From Warburgia ugandensis (lineage: Eukaryota; Streptophyta; Magnoliopsida; Canellales; Canellaceae): a DNA stretch of 64,000 bases. The position numbers and the translations under genes are program-made. Under the pieces are notes generated by a model that was not told the origin of the DNA, did not search any database, and saw nothing but the letters and a program-made list of their open reading frames with translations. Every line of letters begins with the position of its first letter. The stretch's first letter is position 1. Positions 12,669 to 29,705 of this stretch are shown piece after piece. Location: the NCBI GenBank assembly GCA_035236585.1, contig CP141137.1, positions 43,732,057 through 43,796,056 on the forward strand. The letters run 5' to 3'.

Positions 12669-12869
12669 AACCACTAACACAACTTACTAATGAATTTAAT
12701 TACGTGATTATGATACGTGCATTAACTATATCACAAGTATAATTAATTCTGATGGCACACAACAATCCCTCAGCCCCCATCGCACTTCCCTCTCCTTCAA
12801 AGAACAAGAATGAGAATGCACATTGTATAAAGTTTAATGAAAAATAATAAGCATTTACACTAACTTACC
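12669..12869. other. Short stretch without recognisable feature
   Basis: This lies between the LINE 2 tail and the last recognisable KEA pseudo-exon. It is probably the remaining part of the following KEA intron, since the donor site at 12869 faces into it. I see no exon, RNA gene or repeat here. Confidence 0.4.
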
Positions 12870-15706
12870 TCCAGGAATCTTCTAAAATATAGGCACAAAT
12901 ATAACACTTACTAGTAATAACCATAGCATGTCAAAGAGGGATGCTTCCTCTTCATTGATCTTGAAGAAATACGAACATTAGTTAATGGTCATAAGAAAAA
13001 TGTAAAAAAGAACTGACTCGGTATCATGATGCAAACTAAAAGCAGCTAGTGATGAAGAATGTCCTTTGAAACACATCAATCAGCCAAGTATCAAGCTTTT
13101 GGTCAAATTATGAATGAATGCACATCTTTATGAGGTAACATCTCCATCAGTTTCTTCACTTTCTTGGGTAATCGTCTTATCTTGTGTACCAAAGGCTTTG
13201 CAGCTGAGTTTACTTTGTCCATACTAGTACTAATGATGTCCAAGTATTGAAGGAGCTAAGCACTCCTCTCCATTTGATTATTAAAATAGATGACACTATT
13301 ACTAATCATAGTCTCATGATCAAAAGAATTGCCCATACAAAAGTTACAAAGTACTACCAAACAAGATAGAGAGGGATGGGGGAAGGAAGAAATAACTTCC
13401 CAGACAATGAAACACGCTTTAAGAAAAATGCATCAAAAGAAAATGTTGTACCAAATGGGTAGGTAGACCAACCTAGACAAAAAAATACCTTTTTTCTCAT
13501 CATAACAGCTTTGCTAAGAAAAGAATGAAAACTAGAATAAGAAAAATATTGCAATAAAGCGTAAAACCAAGCTGCCATGAATCATTTCCTTGCACCCTGT
13601 GAAAATAAAAACCTATACCTTTCCTTCTAAGAACCTACTAGGCTATAAAAGCAACCTTAGAACATGGAGAAAAGACACCTCAATGGCATCATAGATCTTT
13701 AGCATTTTGAAATATCCTTAATTTGCTTCACTTAGCTAAATGAAGCTAACTCACATTTCTCATATTATCTTCATCTAGTTCACACTATATGAGTTACAAT
13801 CAACTATTCTCTTTTCTAAACTTAGAAGAAACCAGCCTGATGAAGCTAAAGTCCACAAATACATGAGAAGCTAAAGTGACCTCCAATCGAATGCTTAATA
13901 GAATAGAACAAATTAGGAACTGTGGTAAAAAGGACCAAAGCCTCAAACAAGAACTGAGCTGGAACATAAACAAAGAGTTCTATTCTTTCTCACTTTTTAA
14001 AATGCTAGAATCTCAAACATAGGTTTCAGCAAGCAGCCAACTCTAAATTGGAGTACAAGTTACCCAACTATATTTTTATGTTCAGAATGAGATTCAAACA
14101 AAGGTGATATTCAAATGGTTATTTCAGTTTAAAAGTTTCCCAAACAATGCAACATTTTGGGATAGGAAAAAAGTTAATATGAACAAGAAAACAAAAATAC
14201 GTAAAACATTAGAAAGAAAGAAATAAGAACCTCAAAAGGAGGTCCTCAAAAAAATGGAATTGATTAGATAAATCATGATAAATGTTCCCAAAGTGGTGTT
14301 TTCTTCAACTTATCCTGCAAAAACATGACAATGTTCCAAATGGGATAGGTACATCTCATGCATTGAATCATTGTTCACATCCATGTTAATTAGGGGTTAA
14401 AGATTTCATGCGCAAACACTAGCAACAGTTAACTAAAGATACATCTAATAATACATGTACTACAATAAAGGAGGATTTTCAATATGAGATCTAAAAGAAT
14501 CTCTCTATGGCACCTATGCTAACTACTCCATGGTGGTGTTTGGTCATTTGAGGCCTTGTTAACTATAAGTAATTCTAAATTAATGTGACAGCAAGAGAAA
14601 GCAAATCATAAACAAAGAAGAACTCATAAACTAAGCAAAGCATGTGCAACTCACACTTACATACCCTGTCACAATTCGCATCATGCCAAGAACTAGCTTG
14701 GAAACATGCTTCTATGTAGTGAAAATGAGCCCATCAAAAAGTGAACTTGGTGGAAACTCCTTGGCATCTACCTTGAAGGAAAAGAAACAAAGCGATTTCT
14801 TCAACAAGACTTTAGGGGCATTGAGAGATAAACTGTCTTTTGTCAACTCCTTCTGTGTTTCCTGCTTCTTTGTGTGAAATATTGTTTTTTACTTCTCAGC
14901 ATCAAGATCAGCTTCCTTGTGAGATTCTGCAATTAGCTTCTCATTTTCTTGATCTTGTGAGACATCAAATTTCTTGACCTCTACCTCATTTGGATCAAAT
15001 ACATCAGAAGAGTGATTTAGAAGTTCACCGCCCAATCAAGTATCACCAACCAATTGGTCTTCATCTTAACCACTAACAGCATCAGTAGCATCTCCTTCAC
15101 TTGCTTTCCCATATCTGAAGAAGCCTCATTACTCAAAAGCTAAAGCTAGGACGATGGTTCTAGCACATCTGATTTGTCAGCAATGATGACAAGTTTTTCC
15201 ACTCTCTACAAAGCAATCTCAGCATTGTTAACATGTTGAGTGGCTTCAAGTTAAAAAACAACAACATGCTCCAAAAGAAGCATTATATTAGCCACATCCT
15301 CAGCCTTTAAAGTAGTCAATTGTGTTTTCTCTTTAACCTCACTTAATTTATCAACTTCCTTTTGTAGTTTTAGTTTTCTGCTCTGTTACAATGTAAGGTT
15401 AAATTAGGGTTTTTAGACCCAAATTCGTAACATATGCATTTTTTACCTAATAACCCAAAAGTTTGATATTTTGTAGGTGCAGAGGCTAATATGAAGTAAG
15501 CAATGATGACAAGGTTTTCCACTCTCTACAAAGCAATCGTAGCATCGTTAACATGTTGAGTGGCTTCAAGTTCAAAAGCAACAGCCTACTCCACAAGAAG
15601 GATTATATTAGTCACATCCTCAGACTTTAAAGCAGTCATTTGTGTTTTCTCTTCAACCTCACTTAATTTATCAACTTCCTTTTATAGCTCTAGTTTTCTG
15701 CTCTGT
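12870..15706 (-). pseudogene. KEA: Decayed K+ efflux antiporter gene (KEA1/KEA2 type), introns retained
   Basis: Minus-strand readings match the stromal N-terminal half and first membrane part of plant KEA1/KEA2, chloroplast inner-envelope K+/H+ antiporters. From 5' to 3': 'LQKEVDKLSEVKEK' and 'NIMLLLEHVVVFxLEATQHVNNAEIAL' (15180-15375), 'KKQETQKELTKDSLSLNAP' and 'LFDGLIFTT' to 'LVLGMMRIVTG' (exon ending 14665), 'ERSAxLLQYLDIISTSMDKV' to 'RRLPKKVKKLMEMLPHKDV' (about 13115-13305), and 'NEEEASLFDMLWLLLVSVIF' (exon 12870-12959). Splice signals persist: GTATGT at 14664, acceptor CAAG at 12960, GTAAGT at 12869. Internal stops and frameshifts, a shortened segment after LLKKS, and no transporter core beyond the first helix show it is dead. 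Retained introns mean it is a segmental gene copy, not a retrocopy. It is cut on one side by LINE 2 and abutted by an Athila-like LTR on the other. Confidence 0.85.
13306..14664 (-). other. Intron-like interior of the KEA pseudogene
   Basis: About 1.35 kb between two recognisable KEA exons, bounded by a GTATGT-type donor (14664) and an acceptor-like AATAG just above 13305. It is AT-rich with only short chance open frames. I see no mobile element with certainty. Confidence 0.5.
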
Positions 15707-15820
15707 TACAATGTAAGGCTAAATTAGGATTTTTAGACCCAAATTTGTAACATATGCAATTTTGACCTAATAAGCCAAAAGTTTGATATTTTGTAGGTGC
15801 ATAGGCTAATATGAAGTAAG
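15181..15820. repeat. Two-copy tandem duplication, 320-bp unit
   Basis: Copies 15181-15500 and 15501-15820 both start with 'caatgatgacaag' and both run from KEA pseudo-exon sequence into about 115 bases of Athila-like LTR, ending 'gctaatatgaagtaag'. The junction between host pseudogene and LTR was therefore duplicated as a block. After the second copy the LTR continues normally. The copies differ by roughly 10% by eye, so the duplication is old. Confidence 0.9.
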
Positions 15821-16640
15821 CATGTGATTAATCATTTTTAATTCAAATTTTACCTTTTGTAGGAAGAGAGATGAACATCCAATGGTCAAGATCGATCAGG
15901 ATGAAAATTGAAGATCAAGATCAAAAGATCAACTCAAAGCATAAAAGTTATCAATCCAAAGGTCAAGATCATCTTAGGACCAATAGTGGATATGATTAGA
16001 GGAGCTAAAGGTAGCCAAAGTGGGACCATGAAGTAAGTCATACAATTCCATCACCTTTAGCATGGGTTGCATGTAAGCCACCAAGCCATATTCAATCCAT
16101 GGACAAGGTAATAAGTTAAGGAGCCAAGTCAAGCCAAGAAAGCTTCCAAAGACAGCCATGAAGCCTAGCCAATGAAGCCTTCAAAGTTAGTCATCTAAGC
16201 CATCAAACTTAGATAAATGGAAGGCTACGATTGTAGGAAATTCAAGAGGATAAGTTGGCATATGAACCAATAGGATGAGAGCCTTCCATTTTCGGTGTTT
16301 TTCTCACTTTTCTCCACTTTTTCCTCACTTTCCATCTCACCCCTAAGATACACTACGAATTTCAAGTTTTATTCTAGAGTTACATCTTTCTAAAACTCTG
16401 TCACAATGCTAAAACTCCATCCTAACCACCCAACCACTCTCCTCTTCTTAGGAAACTACCTAACCAACCATAATTCTCCACCTCCTTCCCTCCATCTCTT
16501 TCCTATCTTATTACCCCACCCACCTTCCTTTTTGGTAGAGCATTCAACAACTTTGAAGGCAAAGATTGCCTTCCTAAAAAGGTAGTGTCTCCCACCTACT
16601 CCACCTTCAAAAGGGAGCTACCCTCTTTTGCATCTATTTG
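15387..16640 (+). mobile_element. 5' LTR of Athila-like element B (incomplete)
   Basis: Aligns with the LTR at 29706-31322, for example 'taacccaaaagtttgatatt' followed by 'ttgtaggt', then 'aggaaactacc', 'accataattctccacctcc' and 'ccacctactccaccttcaaa'. About the first 45 bases are missing at the junction with the KEA pseudogene, the first part is present twice because of the 320-bp duplication, and the end is also missing compared with the 3' LTR. It holds no gene. Confidence 0.8.
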
Positions 16641-17546
16641 CTATTTTCCCATACTAACTAATTTCTTTAATTTTTATGCAAGGGAAATTGGCAAAGGAGT
16701 AGTGGCAATCCTGTGAGCCAAGGCTTCATCATCATAAATTTTGGTTTTTATTGCTTTCCTAGATTAGGGCTTGAGTGGAACTTTTAGTGAGGCCCATTGT
16801 AATTTGTAATTTCTTTATTATTCAATTTTAAATTTTTTGTAATAATACAAGCAAGTGTGGGGTATGGTGGCCCACATATGATCATCATTAGACCCTTCAC
16901 TATGAGCAATCCTCACCAAATTTTTAATTTTTAGGACAATTTGCATTGAGTGTACAATTGCATCTCGATGGTAGAATAAATCATATAGATTAGGATCATT
17001 CACTTTAATTACTGCATCTTTATTTAGGATTGTTGCATTAGAAATCACCTATTTAACTTTGGTTGGATGGCATATAGGTTGCAGTAGTTTGCTTTTGTAT
17101 TACACTGCATATTTAATTTCTTTATAGTGCAATGGAATTAATGCCAGTAAGGGCCCCATAAGAACCCTTATAAGTATTGGATTTGGTCACCAACTCCTTG
17201 GCCTACCTCGAAATCAATCAATATCCTTGTATGCACAATCCCAACCCTTAGAAATTAATTTAAAATCAAGTAAGAAGTGATTTAGGGTTTCGAGCTCATA
17301 GGACCCTTTTAGAAGGATGAGATTTATTGTCACTCAGTGGCTTCTTAACATTGTGGTTATAATGGATGTCTTAAAATCCAAGCAATTTTCCAATGCCTTC
17401 AGTTGACATTAGTTGAGGTCTAAGTGCCTCCTAACATAAGGATTATATTAACCACTTTCAAGCATAACCTCAATGGTAAACAGTAGTCAAATTAGGATAA
17501 AAGGATGAGATGTCTAGATCTAGGTCTAAGAAGCTACCACCTATGC
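16641..17546 (+). mobile_element. Left internal part of element B, up to the insertion of element A
   Basis: Non-coding leader of an Athila-like element. It parallels the leader of element A (19500-20290): 'ttgctttcctagat', 'gtgaggccc', 'gtaataatacaagcaagtgtggg', 'ggtggcccaca' and later 'gttgacattagttgaggtct' all recur there. It ends with TATGC at 17542-17546, the target site duplicated by element A. No open gene is present. Confidence 0.75.
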
Positions 17547-19312
<1,766 letters not shown>

Positions 19313-19318
19313 AGTTTT

Positions 19319-19336
19319 TGGAGCCGTTGCCGGGGA
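19319..19336 (+). other. Primer binding site of element A
   Basis: Reads TGGAGCCGTTGCCGGGGA, six bases after the LTR end. It differs by one base from TGGCGCCGTTGCCGGGGA, the site used by plant Athila-type elements and taken to pair with an Asp tRNA. This supports the Athila assignment. Confidence 0.85.
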
Positions 19337-20415
19337 CTTGCAATGGAGTTTTTATAAATTTTAATTAAAAATAAAAAAAATTCCAAAAAAATTAAAAATT
19401 TAGGAATTGCATGTTTTTAACATTTTAAGCATTTTTAGGTGCATCTTTAAGTTTTTTTAGTGCATAACCACTTTATTTCCTGAATTTGGTACTAATTATT
19501 ATTTTTCTTTTTTAGAAATTTGGAGTGGAGCATCATCAATTAGATATATTTTTCTTGCTTTCCTAGATTTTTTATATTTTTTATTTTTTAGTGAATCTTA
19601 TAGTGAGGCCCCTTTGTAATTTGCATTTTTTATTTTAATTTTTAAAGGGTTGTAATAATACAGGGCAAGTGTGGGATAAGGTGGCCCACACTTGATCTTC
19701 ATCATAAACCTCACTGTAAGTCTTCTCACTCATTTATTTTCTAAATTAGGGTTTGCATTTAGAATAATTTGCATTTTTTGTTAGTATAACTCATATAGAA
19801 AGCATCTGTTATAATTGTTGCATTTTAGGGTTTGTATTAGTTTCTTACTTTCAATTGCATTTTAGGAGAATCTAATGCTTTAAGGTGGATTATATGTTGA
19901 TCGAATTTCCATGGTGTGTTGAAAATTAATTAGTAAGGGCACCTGACCCCACAAGATCAAGGGTGGATTTCATCACCACTCCTTGGCCCACATAGGATAA
20001 TCACCTCAAGCGCGCAACCCCACCATTCACATTAAATTAAAATCAATTAGAAGATACCTATAGGGTCATCACATGCTCGTAGGACCCTCTTCATAGGACA
20101 CGATTTACTATCACTCTAGTGGCTTTTGATCACTCTGTTATTGGGGGTTGTCTAACAGAACCTCGCTCTTCCCCCACCTCCTGTTGACATTTATGAGGTC
20201 TAAACACCTCCTTACACGAGGGTTGTATTAACCGCTTTGGTTAGAACCTAATTGGTAAGTAGTAGTCAACTCCTAAAGAGAGTAGGAGTATTAGATTAGG
20301 CTAATTGAAAGCATTGTCCTAACAGAAAATCAAGAAAATCAAAATATATATGCTTGTTAGCCTTAAGGGATTGCTTGATTGTATCCTTGATTATGCATCA
20401 TTCTAGGAATTTAGG
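19337..20415 (+). mobile_element. Leader of element A
   Basis: Non-coding AT-rich leader between the primer binding site and gag. It shares blocks with the leaders of B (16641-17546) and C (50250-51500), such as 'gtaataataca', 'aattagtaagggcacc' and 'gtcctttgtttgtgcatcatt'-like text, showing the three belong to one lineage. No gene is seen. Confidence 0.7.
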
Positions 20416-22301
20416 TTGCATTATTTAGGATATTCCTCTTCTAAAAAAAAAAAAGGAAAAAAGAAAAGAAAAGAAAAGAGAAGACATGATCAGTTGCACC
20501 TAATGAATAATTTAAACATTGATCAAAAAAGTAATTTACACCTCAACATTAATAGAGAAGATATTTCCCCATGGAGAAACAATCCACTCTTTAATGATGA
20601 TGAACCACCTTTCATCTTTGATAATTATGATGTTTCCTCATGGACGAGCAATCCTCTCTTTAATGTTGATGATCCTCCACCTCTATTTAATGATGATATA
20701 AGTCAATGGAGGAATCATTCTGAACCACATGGAAATAGGAGAATGGACCAACATAAAACACATGAGAATAATTGGCATAACCAAAATTCTTGTGGGAAGA
20801 CACTAAGAGACTATTTGTAGCCTAATTATACCAGCACACTTTCATGTATACTTTTACCTCCAAATGCTGGTCTGATTAAATTAAAGGTGAGTTGGATAGT
20901 GAGAATCCTTACATGCATTTAAAAGAATTCAATGAAGTTTGCACGACTCAACATTCCCAAAACATCGAATTAGATATGGTAAGACTCAAACTATTTTCTT
21001 TTTCCTTAAAAGAAAAAGCTAAGATGTGGTTTCATTCACTGCCATCAGGTTCCATACAATCATGGGAAGAAATGACTAGGAAGTTCTTGAATAAGTTCTT
21101 TTCTAGACATAAGACAAATGCTCCATGTCAAAATATAATGAATTTTACCCAGATGAATAATGAAACTTTCTATCAATGCTGGGAAAGATTTAAGGAATTA
21201 TTCTTAACTTGTCCACATTATGGATACGAACTTTGGCATATAATTAGCTTCTTTTATGAAGGACTTAAATTTGATATGCGTCAGTTTGTTGAAATGATGT
21301 GCAATGGTAATTTCTTAAACAAACAACCTAAAGAGGCGCAAGAGTATTTGGAATGGTTGGTAGAGAGTGCACAAACTTAGGCTGATTCAAAAAAAGTAGG
21401 TTTCTCAAACAAGCCTAAGTCCACCACCAAATCCTATAGGGGAGAAATATATGCTACAACCACAAAAGATGATATGAAAATAGCATATTTAGATAGAATA
21501 GCTGAGGCCATGGAAATGGAAAAATGTCCCTCTAAGAAAGTTGAACAGGTGTGTGATATTTATGAAAGTAATACACACCTTACTCAGGAATGTCCCATTG
21601 ATGATGAATCGGCACGTTCTTATGAGCAACATTTTTTCCCTTTCGAGACATATAGTTCCAACTGGAGTAATCATTCTACTATCACAAATGAATACAGTGC
21701 TTCACAGAAGGCCCAACACCAACCTTATTACCAAAAACAAGGACCACTTGTTCCTGGACCTTACCTTCCTCCACATAAGAGGAAAGTGGAGGATAATTTT
21801 CATCTAGTCATGCAATACCAGGAGAAGAAAATTGCTCAAATTAAAGCCCAATTAAAAGAGAATACAAATTCCATGACTGAATTGTAGGACATGATGTCTC
21901 AACTACTACAGACCATTAATATAGAGGAATTTCATATCCCACCAAATGAATATCTTGATGATATGGATGTAGGAAATGAGATTAATTCTTCATTTCCAAA
22001 CATGGAACAAACAATGACAGCTACCATTATTCATAATGGTAACATAATTGATCAATTTGGTCCTAAAAAGGCTAAAATAGTATCAAAACTTGTCAAAAAA
22101 AGAGATGAATTTATTGATCAGGAAAATGTCACTCCCACTGATCAATATGATATACTTGCTCCATTTCCAAAAAGGCTGCATCGAACTCCCACAATTGTCT
22201 CTAATTTTGAGAGTCAGCCTGAAGATAAATTTATCTTACCTTGTGATAAAATGAAAAATTTTAAATTGCAAGATAAATTTATTCATCATTCCTTTTTATA
22301 G
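20416..22301 (+). pseudogene. gag region of element A
   Basis: Several adjacent open stretches together cover an Athila-type gag. Recognisable parts are 'KTLRDYL' near the start, 'LDSENPYMHLKEFNEVC', 'KLFSFSLKEKAKMWFHSLP', 'FYQCWERFKELFLTCPHYG', 'RQFVEMMCNGNFLNKQP' and 'YLEWLVESAQT', followed by a 'VCDIYESNTHLTQECP' knuckle-like part. Gag forms the particle and packages RNA. The region is broken in about three places and no pol follows. Confidence 0.85.
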
Positions 22302-24074
22302 GCCTGTCCAACTCATTTCGTATGGGACCCAAGAAAGTTTCAAACTCAATAATATTTCCTCTAAAAATTTTCATTTGAAAAATAAAGTATGTAGCTTAGT
22401 TTTTACTTTCTTCTTTTTCTTTTTCAGATTTTTTTCTATATCTCTCAATTTTTTTGCATTTCTCAATGCATTATCATTGAGGACAATGTTTCTGTCAGGT
22501 TGGTGGATGTAGAATTCTAGAAAATTCTAGTTTTTTTAGATTTTTTAGGTGTTTTCCTTGGTTTTTCAAAAAAAAATTTGAAAAATTGAAAAATTTTAGG
22601 TCATTTCCTATACTATGATGAGAATTGGATTTTCTGAAGTATAATCTTGATAACTTTAGCTTATTAATGGAATTAAATATGATTAATTCATCATTTTACT
22701 CATTTTTTAAAGTATTTCCTGAAAGCAAAGTCTCAGATCACATCTATACACGTAGTTGCATATAGATAGTCTAAATTGATAAGTGGCTATAACTTAGAAA
22801 TTCTGAAGAAATTCAGTAGAGACTTATAACCTAAGGGAGTTTTAGAGCCATTCATTTGTTTTGAGAGGTTATAAATGTTCTTAATTTTCTTCAGCGTGTT
22901 TCAAGAAAATTGATCCCCAAAATCTTAAATTTGGATAATTACCTAAAAAGTTAGAATACTACCTTTAAAATTCTAGAAGTTCATTGAATTTGATAGATTA
23001 TAGGAAACCTAGAAAATGATTTAGGTCATCCTTGTTGTTAACCTAGAGACATAAATCCTATCCAAAAATATTTTTACCACTAGTTAGCCAACTTGAGCCT
23101 TTTATATAAAGTCTTTTCTTTTGTCACCCAAATTACCCTTTTATCCATATTAACCCAATATAAATTATCCATTACCCATTTTTCTTTGAAAAATAAGTTA
23201 GAGATAAATGAAGAAATACCTTTTAGTTGCAATGAAAGTCAAAAAGTGGATATGAAGAAAAGAAATATTCTTCAGAGAGAGTTAAAAGTGTGAAAAAAGA
23301 AGAGTGTGAAAAGGAAAAAAAAAAAAAGGTTTCAAGATTGCAAAGAAATAGAAAAAGAAATATTCACTTCAGCAAAGAAAAGAAGAATTGTCAACTTTAG
23401 TAGAATACCTCTACTTATTTTTTGAAGAAACTTTGAATACCCTTATACCCTTTCTTTGGTACCCTGTCCTAAGCCTATGTTTCATCCCAATTAAAGACCT
23501 ATTGATTCTAGGAGGAATGTAGTCTTGATGAGAAAATGAATGGATAAGATTAAAAGAGTGGTATTTCTAAATATTCAAAGGTAATGGCATCTATTCCAAA
23601 GGGATCAAAATAATTAAATTCCTTAGTAACTCTTATTCTTCATGAGTATATGTGAGCTAAATTTGTTTTCATTGACTCTTCTCACATATTCAAAAGAGAG
23701 ATGTGATTTGAACCCTCTATCTGAGAGACTTTATTTCTGAGTGTATGTCAGTAGTAAGGATTGAGGTCAAAACATATTTCAGATGGAGTTCAAAAGTTAG
23801 AAGTCTACTTAGAGACAAAGATTATTCTATGTGTAGATTGTATATACACACACTCACTCTGAGATTTGAGCTCAAATGGAATGTTTTTAGCATATGGGTA
23901 GGGTTTTGAATTCTTTAGTCATCTTTATTAGTTTGCTAAAGTTGACAGATTTATTAAAGATAATTCTCTCAGGAAAAAAAATGGAGATGACTTGAAAAAT
24001 AAAAAATTTGAAATTATGTGAGTTGATTTTTTTCATCTTTTGCTAGGGACTAGCAAAATGCTTGTTGGGGGATG
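22302..24074 (+). mobile_element. Non-coding 3' interior of element A
   Basis: Contains the 'cattgaggacaatgtttct' segment (22471-22489) that Athila-type elements carry after their coding part, long A-rich runs, and a polypurine tract just before the 3' LTR. Blocks such as 'cctagagacataaatcctatcc' (23042-23063) recur in element B near 28600. No pol, no env-like frame and no host gene are seen. Confidence 0.75.
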
Positions 24075-26405
<2,331 letters not shown>

Positions 26406-29400
26406 TATGCACTAAGAAAATATAAATAAGACAATGCTCAATTAGTGGATACTAGGATTTGATTGCACATCACGTAGAGTTAGAGTCAGCATATAGATTA
26501 GGACATATAGATTAGGATAGTTTAATCAAGGGAATTAATCTCAAAACCTAGAGTTAACAATTTTTTACCCAAAGATTCAATGCAACCTTAGACAAGGGAA
26601 AAGAAACCAAGTTCCTATCCCCATGGCTGAACCACTAATAGAAGTTGAGTGTAAAGCTGTTAGAGATTTTTATGCATCTCTAAAACTCAACACCTCATCC
26701 TACATAGCTTTACCTCCTACAAATGCAAACTACTTTGAGTTGAAGTGGGGAGTCATCCAATTACTCCCTACTTTTTATGGTCGATAATGAGAAGACCCCA
26801 ACCTATATATTAAGAAGTTCCTTTATGTTTGCGCCAAATTTAGGTTCCAAAGTCTTTTAGATGATGCTATTAGTCTTCATTATTCTTATTTTCACTTAAG
26901 GATAAAGCAAAGTCATGGCTCAATTCCTTGGAGGTAGGTTCCATTAGTACATGGAACCAATTGTTTAGGAACTTTTTGAACAATTTCTTCCCCATTCACA
27001 AAACAAATGCCCTTCATCATGAAACTTTCAATTTCTAACAAAGTGATGATAAACAATATTATGAATGTTGGGAGTGGTGGAATGAACTACTACAAAAATT
27101 CAGTCATCATGGATTTGAGAAATGGCATCAAGTTTAATACTTCTATGAGGATTGATGCCTCAAAATAGACAGCTAGTAGAAACAGCGAGTGGAGGGGCCC
27201 TCATGTTAAAAGATGAGAGTGAGGCCTGAGAATTCTTTTAAACACTATCATATAACTTCCATTAATGAGTTTAATCAAATAAAAGAGAGAGAGAGAAACA
27301 ACCAGCCCACCAAGAAAGGGTCTATCTCTAAGATAGGAGTACTCACTGATATATCACATAAACTTGACTTTGTACTAGAGAGAATGGATGATTATGATGG
27401 GAGAGAAGACAAGCTCAAAAATATGTTTCAATCTTTTATGGCCGCCACATCTCTTAAACCTTTGCAAGAGGTTTGTGCTCTCTATTCTAGCCCAGCCCAT
27501 ATGACAACATCTTGTCCATCAAATAAAGCGCTTAACAATTATCTAGTTGAACAAGGGAATGCATTGAATGCATATCGCATCCTGACAACAACCCATATTC
27601 TAATACCTACATCCTTGAATGGGCTAGGCATCCAATCTTTTTCTGGTCAAAGAATAACTACTACGGGGGACCATCTGTGAACCTCCTACTCAAAACATTC
27701 CTAAAGCTATTGTTCCTTAGCAGCCATCGATTTCCCACAACCTCAACAATAAAAGAAACCATCCTTTTGAGGAAACCATTTAGATCGTTCTTGAAAGATC
27801 TTTAAAGGAAAATGAAGACACTAGAAAGGCCTTGTGCCAATTGCATTTAGTTTATGTCAACTCTTAAGCCACAGCCAAGTTAGAGATGTAGGTAAGACAA
27901 ATGTTAGCTGCACTAATGATAAAGGAAAGGTTTAGTTCCCTAGTCAGCCTATCCCTAACCCTAAGGGCCAAGTTGAGATAAGGTCAAGATCTCAAAATCT
28001 TTACCTTCATGACCATGCCAAATCCATAAATAGCCTTAAGAGCAGTCATCATATTGGTAACAAGGTAGGGCAGGCTAAGGAAAATAGAGAGCAAAAGATG
28101 GAACCAAAACATAAGAAAGAGAAACCTCTAGTACCAATAATAAAGGCACCTTATGTGCCTAAAGCCTCATTTCCTTAGTTAATGAACAAGGCTAGAAAGG
28201 GAACAAACTTTAATGAGTTAATGGATGTCTTTAAACATGTTAAAAAATCAATATTCCATTGCTCAATCCACTAAAAAATGTCCCTGCTTATGCAAAGTTC
28301 TTGAAATAGCTTTGCACTAGAAAAAGAAAGCCAAATATGTCTAGAAAAAGGCATTCCCCACTGAGAGGTGAGGTCTTTGATATAGCACAAGACCCCATCA
28401 AAATTTAGAGACCATCTTCTTTTAAGAGAGTTATAAGTAATTCCATAGTTTCTTCAACGTACATATTTTAGTATGATCATATTATCCTTATTTTGGTTAA
28501 CTATCAATGATAAAGAGCAGTAACAATTTTGTTTCCACAAAATTTATTAAATTGATAGTCTTTAGAAAACCTAGGTAATGATATAAGCCATTCTTGTTCA
28601 GCCTAGAGACATAAGACCTACCCAATTCAATACACCACTAGTTAACCCCTTGAGCCTATCACTATTAAGCTTTTTCTTCTTAACCCCATTTACATTAACT
28701 CAGAATAAGCCCAAAAAAAAAAAAAAAAGGCATTACCCACTTTCAAAATGAGTAGACAAGCTTAAAGGAGGACAAAAAGTTGAAGAAGTGAGAAAAATTA
28801 ACAATCTTTCTTTCAAAGAAGACAAAAGAAAAGGAAAAAGAAAAATGAAAAGAAAGAAGTATTTGAAGAAGAAGAGAAAATTTAAAAGACAAGAATACAA
28901 AAGAAATTCACTTCAGTATAGTTAAGGAAGAGTTGTCCAACAATCAAAAGAAAACCTCTACTTAATTTTGAACCTTTGAAATCCTTATGCCCTTCTTTTC
29001 TAAGCTTGTCCCAAGCCTACGTTTCATCCTATTTAAAGATGTGTGGGTCTTAAGTGGAACATAACCTTAAAGAGAAAATAAAAATAAGGAATTAAGGTAA
29101 AATACCGCTACTATTCTTAGTAGTAACATCCACTCTTAGGGATCACTTTCCTTTGTCTCAGTAGCACTTAAAAATTTATGTGAACCATTAAGTTATTAGA
29201 TCTAATCACATAATGAGAGAAATATGTTCAATCCCTTATCTAAGAGCTTCATTTCTTAGAGTATATGTGTGAGGATTTCAAATCAAAATATATTTCCAAT
29301 GGAATTTAAGCATATTCAGTTAGAAGTCAAGACTTGTGTGGCTATACACGCACATGCACTTTGAAAGTTAACTAGAATAAAATGTCTTTAATATATATAT

Positions 29401-29705
29401 ATATATATATGATTTATAAAATTGACAATCTTCTCCGTTAATTTGTAAAAAATTAGGAGAGTGCTAATGAATGAGAATTCTTTAAGATAAAATAGGGGAC
29501 TCAACCTTAGGTTATTTTGTGGGTATATTCACAGTAAACCCTCAAGAGGCATAACTCGTCCACTAGATGTAACCAAGGGGTTTAAAGGCTTGTTGCACAT
29601 GCTAAATGAAATTGTGAGTTCCTATGAAAATGGCACCTTGTACTATTTTTGTAAAATGATTTTTCACATGTTGTGCCTAGGACAGAAAATTGCTAGTTGG
29701 GGGTG
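26406..29705 (+). mobile_element. Right internal part of element B, with gag remnant
   Basis: Continues element B after the second TATGC. An Athila-type gag can be followed from about 26620 to 28360: 'VRDFYASLKLNTSSYIALPP', 'EDPNLYIKKFLYVC'-like text, then an open stretch (27213-27680) with 'LEEVCALYSS'-like knuckle text and 'AHMTTSCPS', and later the gag C-terminal 'NFNELMDVFKHVKKS'. Many breaks are present. After 28400 the sequence is non-coding and parallels the 3' interior of element A. A TA run lies at 29393-29410. Pol is absent. A polypurine tract 'gttgggggtg' precedes the 3' LTR. Confidence 0.8.

Noticed and set aside
13354-13578. 74-codon minus-strand frame within the KEA pseudogene
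   Set aside because: Falls in an intron of the pseudogene and does not match KEA or any family I recognise.
22302-24074. Env-like frame, as some Athila elements carry
   Set aside because: No frame of adequate length or membrane pattern in this stretch of element A.
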